The position numbers were made by a program, and so were the translations under genes. From Abditibacteriaceae bacterium (lineage in GTDB: Bacteria > Armatimonadota > Abditibacteriia > Abditibacteriales > Abditibacteriaceae): a stretch of DNA of 64,000 bases. The stretch is from positions 1 through 64,000 of the forward strand of contig JAFAZH010000020.1 of assembly GCA_019239895.1 (NCBI GenBank), written 5' to 3'. Every line of letters starts with the position of its first letter. Positions within the stretch are counted from its first letter, which is position 1. This document shows positions 39,604-48,805 of the stretch, piece by piece. The notes under the pieces were generated by a model. It ran no database searches and was not told the DNA's origin. It was given only the letters and a program-made list of their open reading frames with translations.

Positions 39604-41592
39604 ATGCGACACTCATTGATCCCTAAAACCACCTTATTTCTTATCGTTACTGTCTGGTTCCTCGTGCGGGGAGCAAGCGCACAAACCACCGATTTTGGCC
39701 TCGATTTTACTATGCGCCCCGGCGAAACGCGTCTGGAAGGCACCATTCTTAAAATTGATAAAGCGCACCATCAATTTGTCTTAGAAGTTGATGTCCAAGT
39801 CTCACAGGACGATACCGTAGGAGACCTGACAGGCCCTGGCCGCCATATCATTATCGTGGATAAGGCGACCACCTTGGGGAACCGCCGCACCGGGGACGTT
39901 AACCTGACAAGCGACAACCTACTCCCCGGCTCAGAAGCCATTGTCATCGGCCAGGCAGCGGGCGCAGGGAAAACAGTCCATGCCCGGCTTGTGGCCGTGT
40001 CATCCAGTACATCGCCACCCGCTGCGGCGTCCCTATCCGGGCCATTAGTGCATCCAGGCCGTCTCATGCAGCAACAGCAATCACTGCATCCAACACGACA
40101 GGCTCGGCAGGGCACAACTACACCGCAGCCCCATAACGGGCAACGCACGCCAGGGACGCACCCAAAACGAGTCCCACGCTTAGCGCAATTACCCCCTACT
40201 GCCTCACATCATAAGGTAATTCCATCTAAAGCTCAACCGACGGCGCAGCAACCAACCACACCGCATAAATCCATCGTGGTGCTGCCCCAGACAACGGCAA
40301 TAAAAACGCCTCCTGCGGCTCCAAGTAATCCTCCCGTCACGCCAGCCCCCGCGCCAGCCAAGCATGTAGCTGCTCCGCCACGCCTGGCGCTGATGGCTTC
40401 ACCAAAATCCACACCCCCCGCATCCGCGAAAGTGCCTGTAACGGCTGCTCTACCTGCGCCAGAGAGGGCACCGCGAGTCTCTCAACCGGGGACAGCACAT
40501 GCTGCTAAAAGTAGCATAATGCAAGGGTTAACCACTTATGCTACCAACCCGAAGAAATCGGTGCGCGCTGACTCCACCAGCGTTCCCGTGCGGCCTGCAA
40601 CTACTAACAATAGTCCTCTGGCTGCGGCTCCTCCCCACACTCAGGCCCGGCCTTTGCCAACACCCCCGCCTCACGCAACCTTAAATACGGAGCATAGTTT
40701 AGAGCAGCAAACGGCACCCACTCCTAAAGCCGCACCTCTCCTGGCCCTTAACCTGCCACCCCAGACGGACTCATCAGCGACATCAACTGGCACCAACCTG
40801 GGCCATGCCACTAACCCCATCACAGCCCAACCGCTCCCGGCACCTATTCCGCCAGTGGACAGCGTGGCTGCCTTAAGCGAAGTGGCACACCGTCGCTTTC
40901 AGGCACGGCAGATCACGCAAAACGAAATCCATTATGCCTACTTTAGTGGCGGTAGCGACCAGGAAAAACTGGTTGCTCTTACTTTCGATGATGGGCCAAA
41001 TCCGGTAGGCACCAAAGCTATTCTCGATATATTAAAGCAGGAGCATGTTCCGGCTACATTCTTTGTGATTGGCAGAAATGCTGAAAAGTACCCGGAACTC
41101 ATCTGGCGGGCGCTGGCGGAAGGGCATGACATTGGGAACCACACGTACCATCACCGCCAGGGAGCGGCTCTCACCTTGCAAGACTGGCGCGATGAAATCG
41201 AGCGCACCAACGAAGTGCTCATCCGCCTCGTCGGTGCCCCCACGCGTTGGTTTCGCGCCCCCGGCTGCCACTATACTTCCGATGCCCTGCAAGCGATTCA
41301 AGAATTGGGCATGGTGCGCGTAGACACCACCAATAATTCCAGCGATTGGGATAAGCGTGATGCCACCGCCATTAGTCAGAGCGTGCTAGAACGACTCGCG
41401 CCTGGCAATGTGATTCTGCTCCACGACCCCATGCCGCAAACCGCACGGGCGTTGCCACACTTGATTCATGAAGTCCGCAATCGCGGCTATCGCTTTGTCC
41501 TCTTAGGCGAGTTAGCCCAACACGCCCAGGCGACCCCTGGTTTCCAACCCGTCTTTCGCCCCGAAGGTCAGGGAATTGTTATTACGAAGTAG
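39604..41592 (+). CDS. Secreted polysaccharide deacetylase (NodB) with long linker
   Basis: 662 residues from ATG at 39604 (GAAGGAG upstream); an earlier ATG at 39571 would precede the signal peptide. Signal peptide TTLFLIVTVWFLVRGASAQ. Residues about 30-130 repeat the N-terminal domain of the 31309 and 32942 proteins (FTMRPGETRLEGTILKIDKA). Residues about 135-410 are a Pro/Ala/Thr/Gln-rich, probably disordered stretch. The NodB domain (about 450-640) has TFDDGPNPV, GHDIGNHTYHH, RAPGCHYTS and VILLHDPM. It de-N- or O-acetylates cell-wall or exopolysaccharide sugars with a metal ion. The linker could span peptidoglycan or a capsule. Confidence 0.87.
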   Translation: MRHSLIPKTTLFLIVTVWFLVRGASAQTTDFGLDFTMRPGETRLEGTILKIDKAHHQFVLEVDVQVSQDDTVGDLTGPGRHIIIVDKATTLGNRRTGDVNLTSDNLLPGSEAIVIGQAAGAGKTVHARLVAVSSSTSPPAAASLSGPLVHPGRLMQQQQSLHPTRQARQGTTTPQPHNGQRTPGTHPKRVPRLAQLPPTASHHKVIPSKAQPTAQQPTTPHKSIVVLPQTTAIKTPPAAPSNPPVTPAPAPAKHVAAPPRLALMASPKSTPPASAKVPVTAALPAPERAPRVSQPGTAHAAKSSIMQGLTTYATNPKKSVRADSTSVPVRPATTNNSPLAAAPPHTQARPLPTPPPHATLNTEHSLEQQTAPTPKAAPLLALNLPPQTDSSATSTGTNLGHATNPITAQPLPAPIPPVDSVAALSEVAHRRFQARQITQNEIHYAYFSGGSDQEKLVALTFDDGPNPVGTKAILDILKQEHVPATFFVIGRNAEKYPELIWRALAEGHDIGNHTYHHRQGAALTLQDWRDEIERTNEVLIRLVGAPTRWFRAPGCHYTSDALQAIQELGMVRVDTTNNSSDWDKRDATAISQSVLERLAPGNVILLHDPMPQTARALPHLIHEVRNRGYRFVLLGELAQHAQATPGFQPVFRPEGQGIVITK

Positions 41593-41650
41593 TACGGCCT
41601 GTTTACGCGTTTTATGCGTTCAGTCCGCTGCTTGAGTGTCAGGTCTACTT

Positions 41651-42427
41651 TTACCAACCGGTTTCGGCTTTCATATCTTCCAGTGCTGGAAAGTCGCGAC
41701 GATACTTCTGTAATGCGTTCAAATCAAGGTCAGTACTGATGATATTTTCGCCATTGCCAGCATCCGCGATAATTTCGCCACGCGGATCAATGATGAGACT
41801 GCGCCCAGAGTACGCTAATTTTGGGTCATGCCCGCAACGATTAACGCCCGCCACATAAGCCTGGTTTTCAATGGCCCGCGCTTGTAGCAAAGTTATCCAG
41901 TGCGCCTCACGCGCTTGCGGCCAGTTAGCGATAACCGTAAAAAGTTGCGCCCCGCGCCGCACGGCAGCCCGGAAGATTTCAGGAAAGCGCAAATCATAGC
42001 AGATAAAGGGGGCAACAGTGAAGTCTTGCCAGTTAAAGATAGCTATATCTTCTCCCGACATATAGTGCTTGGTTTCTCCACCAAAGCTAAACGGGTGCAG
42101 CTTGCAGTACCGCGCTATTTCTTTGCCATCAGGGTTAAAAACCGCCGCCTCATTACGCCCTTTCCCATCGGTTCCAATGGTGACCAACCCGCCCACGATA
42201 AAAACATTATATTTAGCCGCTACTGCCGCCAGAAACATCGCTGTCTGGTGCTCTGCGCCTTCCGCGATGCCCTCAACATTCATGCTAAAGCCAGTGGCAA
42301 ACATTTCGGGCAACAGCACCAGAGAGCCTTCCTCCGGCATAGCCGCATCCAGCATGGCCAGCACTTTAGCATGATTAGCCGCTTTGTTTTCCCACTCAAT
42401 ATTCAATTGACAACCGTAAAGTTTCAT
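41651..42427 (-). CDS. Carbon-nitrogen hydrolase (omega-amidase/Nit2-like)
   Basis: 258 residues from ATG at 42427 (MKLYGCQLNIEWE). The nitrilase catalytic triad is visible: Glu in LVLLPEMFATGFS, Lys in RYCKLHPFSFGGE, Cys in APFICYDLRFPEIF. The sequence ARAIENQAYVAGVNRCG fits the YafV/omega-amidase group, which hydrolyses 2-oxoglutaramate or 2-oxosuccinamate to the keto acid plus ammonia. The aminotransferase gene just upstream in the same direction is the classical partner (glutamine or methionine transamination). Confidence 0.88.
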   Translation of the reverse strand: MKLYGCQLNIEWENKAANHAKVLAMLDAAMPEEGSLVLLPEMFATGFSMNVEGIAEGAEHQTAMFLAAVAAKYNVFIVGGLVTIGTDGKGRNEAAVFNPDGKEIARYCKLHPFSFGGETKHYMSGEDIAIFNWQDFTVAPFICYDLRFPEIFRAAVRRGAQLFTVIANWPQAREAHWITLLQARAIENQAYVAGVNRCGHDPKLAYSGRSLIIDPRGEIIADAGNGENIISTDLDLNALQKYRRDFPALEDMKAETGW

Positions 42428-42445
42428 AGCCCCACCCGCTCTTTC

Positions 42446-42593
42446 CAACACAAAGGATATAAAAGAGAATTGAAGATCGAGGGTGGAAGATAGAAGATAG
42501 CAAGACGTGTTGGTATTTCGATCCTCGATTTTCTATCCTCAATCCTCGTCCTCCCTCTGTGCCCTTTGTGCCTTCTTTGTGTCCTTTGTGTTG
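42446..42593. repeat. Long hairpin repeat H5 (left arm shortened)
   Basis: Left CCAACACAAAGGATATAAA; right GCCCTTTGTGCCTTCTTTGT and GTCCTTTGTGTTG. The right arm is longer than the left, so part of the left arm has been lost. The interior has ATCCTCGATTTTCTATCCTC. It separates the aminotransferase and omega-amidase-like genes. Confidence 0.8.
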
Positions 42594-42610
42594 AGACGTG
42601 AAATTGAGAG

Positions 42611-43789
42611 TTAAACCACAATCGCTTTCAATCCCTGCACTAGCCGCCCAATACTTCCTTTGGCTTTAGTCTTTTGGAGAGTCCCGTAGGCTACCCGCAA
42701 ATAACATCCATCATTCATGCCAAAAGTCGTGCCAGGAATAGCCGCGATGCCATGCTCTCGAATCAGCCTTTCCACGACTTCCATTGCGCCCATTTCGGTC
42801 TGCACGCGCAAGAGAAAATAGAAGGCCCCTGCCGCCGGGGGAACGGTGCAAATATCAGCAATGGTTTGTAACTCATCCAGCACAATTTGACGCACCTCGA
42901 CAATATCATTTAGTTTGTTGTGGCAGTAAGTGGAACCCACTTGCAGTGCACCTAAAGCCGCATATTGCGAGATGACGGGCGGACAAATCAAGATGGTATC
43001 CTGAATCTTTTTGACCGCCACTAAGAGGTGTTCCGGGACAACCATATACCCGATGCGCCAACTGGCGAAGCCATAGGCTTTAGACAACGAGTACAGCGAA
43101 AGCGTATAGGTTTCACTACCAGCTATTGAACCCGGTGAAAAATGGCGGGCATCATCATAAGTGAAATACTCATAAGCTTCATCATTGATATGGTAAAGCC
43201 CCTGTTCGCGGCAGATGTCGTTCACTTCGCGTAATGCCGCTTCAGGATAAACAGCACCTGTGGGGTTGTTAGGTGAAATAGTCACAATCGCACGGGTGCG
43301 ATTGGTAATAGCGGCGCGAATAGCCTCCGGGCGCAGTTGGTAGTTCTCGTCAGTTGCCACCAAAACAGCGCAGCATCCCGCAATAGTCACTGCCATCTCG
43401 TGGTTGAAATAATATGGCGTCTGGAGAATGATCTCATCCCCAGGGTCAGCGATGGCTAATATCGCATTCATAAAAGCCATATTGCCGCCCGCTGTTACCA
43501 CAACATGAGAACCATCATCAAGACGGATTCCATTCTCCGCCGCCAGCTTCGCCTCAATCGCTTCGAGCAGCGGAGGAATCCCCTGCACCGCTTGATATTT
43601 GTGATTATTGGGATCACTCAAACACTTAGCGATATATTCAATGACTTCACGCGGCGGGCCGTAATGCACCACCCCCTGGCCAAGAGAAATCGTGCCGGGG
43701 TGCTGTTTAATTAATTCAGCCACGACGGGAATAATGGGCGACTGCACGGCTTGCATCCGGGCCGGTTGTCTAAGCAGCATATCATTCAT
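42611..43789 (-). CDS. Class I pyridoxal-phosphate aminotransferase
   Basis: 392 residues from ATG at 43789; ATG at 43780 is an alternative. Family marks: ISLGQGVVHYGPPREVIEYI, VVVTAGGNMAFMNAILAIAD, NNPTGAVYPEAALREV, NDEAYEYFTYD, and the Schiff-base Lys in LYSLSKAYGFASWRIGYMV; the C-terminal substrate Arg is in YLRVAYG. Closest in style to aspartate/aromatic or kynurenine/glutamine transaminases. With the omega-amidase-like gene it may form a glutamine-transaminase / omega-amidase pair recycling keto acids. Confidence 0.88.
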   Translation of the reverse strand: MNDMLLRQPARMQAVQSPIIPVVAELIKQHPGTISLGQGVVHYGPPREVIEYIAKCLSDPNNHKYQAVQGIPPLLEAIEAKLAAENGIRLDDGSHVVVTAGGNMAFMNAILAIADPGDEIILQTPYYFNHEMAVTIAGCCAVLVATDENYQLRPEAIRAAITNRTRAIVTISPNNPTGAVYPEAALREVNDICREQGLYHINDEAYEYFTYDDARHFSPGSIAGSETYTLSLYSLSKAYGFASWRIGYMVVPEHLLVAVKKIQDTILICPPVISQYAALGALQVGSTYCHNKLNDIVEVRQIVLDELQTIADICTVPPAAGAFYFLLRVQTEMGAMEVVERLIREHGIAAIPGTTFGMNDGCYLRVAYGTLQKTKAKGSIGRLVQGLKAIVV

Positions 43790-43924
43790 GAATAGTTTTA
43801 TAGCCTTTATTGCGGTTAGAAGTAACCCATACCCACTGTATTTGTCATATATTCTAAGGTACAGTATCTTTGAAATACTTCCGCTCCAGAGTGTTTTACA
43901 CTTTGCCCGTATATCTAATCCACT

Positions 43925-46237
43925 ATGACACAATCAACTATCTTTCCGCGCCTCGTGTTAGCCAGTTGGCTACGTCTATTAACAAACCGCTGTACGCAAT
44001 CTCTGCGCTTGACTGCTGCCTTGACTTTGGCTACATTAGCGGTTCTGTTGTATAGTGGACAACCATCTCACGCCCAGGCCACAGCTCAAGTCCCAACTCA
44101 AGCCCTGGCCTTTGATGCGAACGAGTTCTGGCGTGAGCCAACGCCACAGGAATTGCCCTTTAGTGTTACCGTGCTAAAAAGAGGCGTCTATCAGGGCGTG
44201 GCGTGGCAGGCGATGGTCTATACCAGCGAGATGTATCGCAATGAACCAGTGCGAATTTTCGCTTATTATGCCCATCCCGTAGGAGCCGCTAAAGTTCCGG
44301 CCATTGTTTACATTCATGGCGGTGGCGGCAGCGCAGACCCCAACCGAGCGGTAGCCTGGGCCAAGAAAGGTTACGCCTGCCTAGCTTTCGATTGGAACAC
44401 TTACAACACCCCCCTTGCTAACTGGAAACAAGGCGACCCACTGCCATCGAAACCCTATAGCGTCTTTGGCAACTTGCGCTATGATGAGTGGCAAAAAGAG
44501 GGAAACCAGTGGCATCAGGAAGAGTGGGGGCACCAGTTCTTTCTGCCCAAACCCGATTGGAAAGGCCCCGTGCTTTATCGTGGTGTTATGGCGGCGCGGC
44601 GGGCGCTGACATGGATGAGCCAACAACCCGAAGTAGATGGCGATCAACTCATTGTCGAAGGTCAATCATGGGGTGGTTTCATGGCGCAATTAGTCGCTGG
44701 CATTGACCCTCGCATTAAAGCCACAGTATCTTCTGCGGCCTCCGGCGCATGGGCCAGCCGTTACCGTGCGGGCATTGCCATGCACCTTCAGTTATTATCA
44801 CCCGCCCAAATGATAGAATGGACACAGCGTTATGACCCGGCATCTTACGCCGAGCATATCAAGAGTCCCCTTTTCCTGATGCTAGGCGCTTCTGACTTTT
44901 TTGGTTCAATAGACACCCTGGCCGAATATTGGCCCAAGATTGCGGCCCCTAAATCGCTGCACCTGATAGCCGGGGCGAACCACCTTTTTGGCTCTGGGAT
45001 AGACACTCGTGCAGACTGGCTTAATCATTGGTTCAAAGCTGGCCCGGCTTTTCCGCCCAGCCCAACAGTCACACTGACACCTGGTCAGAACAACACCTGG
45101 ACTATCAGTGTGCAGCCCCCGGATGCAGCAGCCATCAATGGCGGCAGCTTTGCCTGGACAACCTCGACCCGCGCTTACGATAGCCGATTCTGGGCACAGC
45201 ACCCTTTAACTAAAGAAGGCAATGCCTGGACAGCGACATTCACTCCCCTTCTCACCGGTGGCCCGTTGCGCGTTTTTGCTTCCGTGCGCGATACCAATGG
45301 CCATGTTGTCAGTGCGATGCCAGTTGTTCAATCTCTACCGGCTCCCGCAACCAAGCCAGCGCCGACGATTAAGACTGCAATCATGCCCATCCTGCGCACG
45401 GCAATCTCACCGATTGAACATCCAGAAGCCTGGGCTAAAGCGCAACGCATCGGCCCGGTAGCCGGTGGCCCCGAAGTCGTGGGCGAGCAAAGTGCCTATT
45501 TGCGCGGGATGTGGGATGATAAGGCCCTTTACCTCTACGTCAAAGTAGATGACCCCACGCCCTGGTCGCCGTTGCCTACTGGCCCACCCTTCTGGGATGG
45601 CGATTCCATCCAACTGCGCCTGTACACTGGCCCGGTAACGGCCCCACCGATTGCACCTCCCGATGGTCAGAACACCGAAGAAGGGCCTAAAACATCAATT
45701 CAAGACGAGCGAGCAGGAAACGCCGCCAGAGGAGGTGGAGGAGCAACTGATAACACTCCAACAAACCCCGCTGGGGGCACCGGGGCAACCAATAACGGGC
45801 AAGCTGCCACTGGGGTGACGCCTGCTCAACCCAATAACAATGAGGCAACTGCCGGGCCAGCGGATAACATCCAACCCGTTGCACCAACTTTTACCAACGA
45901 TCAAATCTTAAATATCAACTGGTATCCTGAACCTATCACGGGCACGATGAAGATTTTTGTGGTGCGGGGCATGGAGGAGGCATCGGTGGTCAAAGATGTT
46001 GCCCCGGTAAATTCTAAAGTCACAGTTCAGAAAGGCGAAAACTATACACTAGTCGCGCGCGTCCCCTGGAATTATATTGACCCCAATTTTACACCCACCG
46101 CAGGCCGCTCCATCCGCTTTGCGCTGCTGGCTAACCAGGGGGACATCCTAACCAGTGAATGGGTCGGCGGAATAGACTTCAACGGGGGGCTAAATGTTTA
46201 CTATCCCGAAACCTGGGGCCTAGCGACGTTGCAATAA
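43925..46237 (+). CDS. Secreted alpha/beta-hydrolase esterase with CBM9-like domain
   Basis: 770 residues. Signal region LTLATLAVLLYSGQPSHAQ at about 37-55. The alpha/beta-hydrolase domain (about 85-400) resembles acetyl-xylan esterases or prolyl-oligopeptidase-like peptidases: oxyanion region IVYIHGGGGSADPNRA, nucleophile Ser in IVEGQSWGGFMAQLVAG, acidic residue near FLMLGASDFFG and His in LIAGANHLFGSG. After a beta domain (about 405-470), the C-terminal region (YLRGMWDDKALYLYVKVDD, PFWDGDSIQLRLY) is of the CBM9-like type, interrupted by a Gly/Asn/Ala-rich loop of about 80 residues. It probably removes ester groups from glycans outside the cell. Confidence 0.82.
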   Translation: MTQSTIFPRLVLASWLRLLTNRCTQSLRLTAALTLATLAVLLYSGQPSHAQATAQVPTQALAFDANEFWREPTPQELPFSVTVLKRGVYQGVAWQAMVYTSEMYRNEPVRIFAYYAHPVGAAKVPAIVYIHGGGGSADPNRAVAWAKKGYACLAFDWNTYNTPLANWKQGDPLPSKPYSVFGNLRYDEWQKEGNQWHQEEWGHQFFLPKPDWKGPVLYRGVMAARRALTWMSQQPEVDGDQLIVEGQSWGGFMAQLVAGIDPRIKATVSSAASGAWASRYRAGIAMHLQLLSPAQMIEWTQRYDPASYAEHIKSPLFLMLGASDFFGSIDTLAEYWPKIAAPKSLHLIAGANHLFGSGIDTRADWLNHWFKAGPAFPPSPTVTLTPGQNNTWTISVQPPDAAAINGGSFAWTTSTRAYDSRFWAQHPLTKEGNAWTATFTPLLTGGPLRVFASVRDTNGHVVSAMPVVQSLPAPATKPAPTIKTAIMPILRTAISPIEHPEAWAKAQRIGPVAGGPEVVGEQSAYLRGMWDDKALYLYVKVDDPTPWSPLPTGPPFWDGDSIQLRLYTGPVTAPPIAPPDGQNTEEGPKTSIQDERAGNAARGGGGATDNTPTNPAGGTGATNNGQAATGVTPAQPNNNEATAGPADNIQPVAPTFTNDQILNINWYPEPITGTMKIFVVRGMEEASVVKDVAPVNSKVTVQKGENYTLVARVPWNYIDPNFTPTAGRSIRFALLANQGDILTSEWVGGIDFNGGLNVYYPETWGLATLQ

Positions 46238-46267
46238 ACAGCTATTCTCGCAGTTGACTCACTGCAT

Positions 46268-46441
46268 CTAAGTCATTTCATTGCGTACATCTTCTATTGT
46301 GGCTTCGGCCCATTCCATTGCCTCCACTTCACGCCTTTCATCTGCTGCCATGTTCTTATACCCCAACTCTAAATTATCTTTAAGGGAGCCTGGGCCTTCT
46401 TGCACCTGTTCATTCACACTAATTGTCAGTCTTCTATGCAT
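46268..46441 (-). pseudogene. Orphan antitoxin-like gene, probably decayed
   Basis: 57 residues from ATG at 46441. MHRRLTISVNEQVQEG resembles the start, and NMAADERREVEAMEWAEATI with EDVRNEMT the end, of short antitoxins of MazEF/VapBC-like systems. Between them the DNA-binding stretch typical of relatives (about 25 residues) seems to be missing. No toxin gene lies downstream; the next gene is convergent and ends at 46237. It is either a decayed antitoxin or a small protein that only keeps the toxin-binding part. Confidence 0.45.
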
Positions 46442-46553
46442 CTTCTTATCACTTATCACATGTTCCCCATGTATTCTGTTGGTGTCAATATAAAGTGCAA
46501 GCAGACTATTCAGCCGCCAGATCAACCTCCGCAATAACAGGATAGCTGCTCTA

Positions 46554-48368
46554 TCAGAGGTTCAACTTAAGAGGAATCGTAAAGAAGAAGGTGCTGCCGC
46601 GTCCTAATTCGCTTTCGACCCAGATATTGCCGCCGTGGGCTTCGACGACCATCTTGCAGAAGGTTAAGCCTAAACCAGTGGATAATTTGTGGCCGTTCTG
46701 ACGCGAGTCAACCTGGCCGAATTTCTCGAAGATACGTTCAAAGGCTTCAGGAGGGATACCTTCTCCGGTGTCACTGACGGCAAAGCGCAGCGCGTTGCCG
46801 TCATCACTGAGGCGTGCGGCAAGGGTGATGGTGCCGCCGCGTGGTGTGAACTTAATGGCATTGCCAGTTAAATTGACCAGGGTGCGGCGCAGTTGGTCTT
46901 CATCTCCTTGAAAGGACGGTAATACCGGGGCAATATCGGTGATGAGGGTCTGATTGTTTTCCAGGGCCAGTTGTTCGATTTGCAGTAAGGTTAGCTCGAT
47001 AAGGCGCATAGCGGAGAGTTCTTGAAGTTGGGGGGCCAGCGACCCGGCTTCCATCTTGCTGATGTCCAACAGGTCGTTAATCATGCCTAACAGGGTTTCA
47101 CCACCGCGCAGTGAAATGGCTAAAAAGCGCAACTGCGTCGGGTTAAGCTCACCCATGCCACGAATCATCGAAAGCCCACCTAAGAGCGAGGTGAGCGGGG
47201 TGCGCAGGTCATGCACAATCATGTCCGTCAGGCTGTCGCGCAGGCTTTCTAATTCTTGCAGCCGCCCATAGTTTTCTTCCAACTGCTTGAAGAGTTGCAC
47301 TTCCTGATCGCGCAATCGCTTCTTTTCCAGACACGCGCCGACACGCGCCTGCAAAAGCACCGGATTAAACTGTTTGGGCAGATAATCTTCAGCCCCCAGT
47401 TCAATACAGCGCACCACGGAATCAATTTCATCTAGGGCCGAAATCATAATGACCGGGATATAGCGCAAGGTGTTGTCGGCTTTGAGATGTTCTAAAACTT
47501 GATAGCCATTCATGCCCGGCATCATAATATCGAGCAGCACCAGGTCGAAGGCTTGTTCGGCTAAGGTATCCAGCGCCTGCTGACCGTCGGCGACAGTAAA
47601 CGTTTCATACCCTTGCTGGCGCAGGCGATGCGAGAGGAGTTCTCGGCTGACTTTGCTATCATCGGCCACCAGGATGCGCCCCTGGCTCACTTGAGGAGTT
47701 TCGTGCTTATCTTCAGCTAGGGGACGAATGACGGCGACCAACTCCCGAATCATGGGTGTGACTTCGGGCGAGTTGAGGTCGAGTTCCAGCACTCCCGCCT
47801 GTATCTTGGAGAAGCGCACTAGTTCGTCTATAAGAGCCAATAACTGTTGGGCAGCGGCGTGAATTTTGCGTAAGTGGTCGGCGCACCGGGCTAAACAGAC
47901 AGCGCCAGTCTCTTCTAACAGCAGTTCACAATAGCCAATAATTGCGGTGAGGGGAGTGCGCATTTCATAGCGAATACGCGCTCCAAAAGCTTCTAAATCC
48001 AGATCGGTGGCAGCGATCTCTTCCGTTTTGGAGGTATTGAGAATGTCATTGGTGAGGCCCAACATTCGCTCACCCTCATCATGAATTTTCTCTAAATCAC
48101 CCGTGAATCGAGCGTGTTCTGGCCCCTTGAAATCGGCCAGTAAAATCTCGCTGTAGCCAATGATGGCATCCAAGGGCGTGTGTAGCTCATCGCGCATGTA
48201 CGCCAGAAAAGCGCGGCGGGCACGGACAGTTTCGGGGGCCTGCTCGCGGCGGGCAGCGAATGGTTCTACCCCTCCCGCCAGGATGGATGTTGGCATCTGT
48301 GGGTTAAGCGACTCAGCAGTCGTTGTGCTAATACTCACAGTCTTATAGTTGCGCACTAATATCGCCAA
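46554..48368 (-). CDS. Hybrid kinase: two degenerate HisKA segments, REC, HisKA, HATPase
   Basis: 604 residues from TTG at 48368; a GTG four codons later is also possible. Residues 55-115 and 130-190 each resemble a HisKA dimerisation helix pair, but the phosphorylatable His is Asp60 in RDELHTPLDAIIGYSE and Tyr134 in RYEMRTPLTAIIGYCE. A receiver follows (about 230-345, Asp280 in LLDIMMPGMNG), then a coiled coil, an intact HisKA with His386 (IVHDLRTPL) and an HATPase (N-box LVNLTGNAIKF; SDTGEGIPPEAF; STGLGLTF). There is no membrane segment. It appears to be a cytoplasmic kinase whose false HisKA domains may mediate heterodimerisation. It is the paralogue of 49256-51070. Confidence 0.9.
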   Translation of the reverse strand: MAILVRNYKTVSISTTTAESLNPQMPTSILAGGVEPFAARREQAPETVRARRAFLAYMRDELHTPLDAIIGYSEILLADFKGPEHARFTGDLEKIHDEGERMLGLTNDILNTSKTEEIAATDLDLEAFGARIRYEMRTPLTAIIGYCELLLEETGAVCLARCADHLRKIHAAAQQLLALIDELVRFSKIQAGVLELDLNSPEVTPMIRELVAVIRPLAEDKHETPQVSQGRILVADDSKVSRELLSHRLRQQGYETFTVADGQQALDTLAEQAFDLVLLDIMMPGMNGYQVLEHLKADNTLRYIPVIMISALDEIDSVVRCIELGAEDYLPKQFNPVLLQARVGACLEKKRLRDQEVQLFKQLEENYGRLQELESLRDSLTDMIVHDLRTPLTSLLGGLSMIRGMGELNPTQLRFLAISLRGGETLLGMINDLLDISKMEAGSLAPQLQELSAMRLIELTLLQIEQLALENNQTLITDIAPVLPSFQGDEDQLRRTLVNLTGNAIKFTPRGGTITLAARLSDDGNALRFAVSDTGEGIPPEAFERIFEKFGQVDSRQNGHKLSTGLGLTFCKMVVEAHGGNIWVESELGRGSTFFFTIPLKLNL

Positions 48369-48384
48369 ATGAGCGGTAGCGGGC

Positions 48385-48753
48385 TTACTTAGCGCCTAAA
48401 AGAGCCTCGATTTTTGTAATGAGTCGGGGCAATTCCACGGGCTTGGTGTCATAATCATCACAACCCGCTTCCAGTGCCTTCTCGCGGTCACCAGCCATCG
48501 CATGAGCGGTTAAAGCAATAACCGGGATAGCCTGAGTGGGCGCATCCGCCTTGAGTTGACGGGTTGCTTCCCAGCCATCCAGCACCGGTAAACTCATATC
48601 CATCAAAATTAAATCGGGCATGGCAGATTGGGCAAGTTCAACCCCTTCTTTACCATCTACAGCAATCACCACCTCATAGCCACGTCGTTCCAAGCGCCGC
48701 GACAGCATATCTCGGTTTAATTCGTTATCTTCCACTAACAATATCTTTGTCAT
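48385..48753 (-). CDS. Single-domain response regulator (receiver only)
   Basis: 122 residues: a complete REC fold and nothing else. Acidic pocket LLVEDNELNRD, phosphoacceptor Asp in LILMDMSLPVLDG, Thr in IALTAHAMAGD, Lys in YDTKPVELP. Its first about 47 residues are identical to those of 48806-49168, and the DNA is nearly identical across the same stretch, while the second half has diverged. It lies 16 bases upstream of the 46554-48368 kinase gene, in the same operon. Confidence 0.93.
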   Translation of the reverse strand: MTKILLVEDNELNRDMLSRRLERRGYEVVIAVDGKEGVELAQSAMPDLILMDMSLPVLDGWEATRQLKADAPTQAIPVIALTAHAMAGDREKALEAGCDDYDTKPVELPRLITKIEALLGAK

Positions 48754-48805
48754 TCATTAAGTCCTTGATTATTTAGCAAGAAAGCAGGGAGCGGGCATTT
48801 ATGGG

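Noticed and set aside
22084..42593. CRISPR array or interspersed repeat locus
   Set aside because: The repeats are isolated hairpins kilobases apart with no regular spacers, and no cas genes are present.
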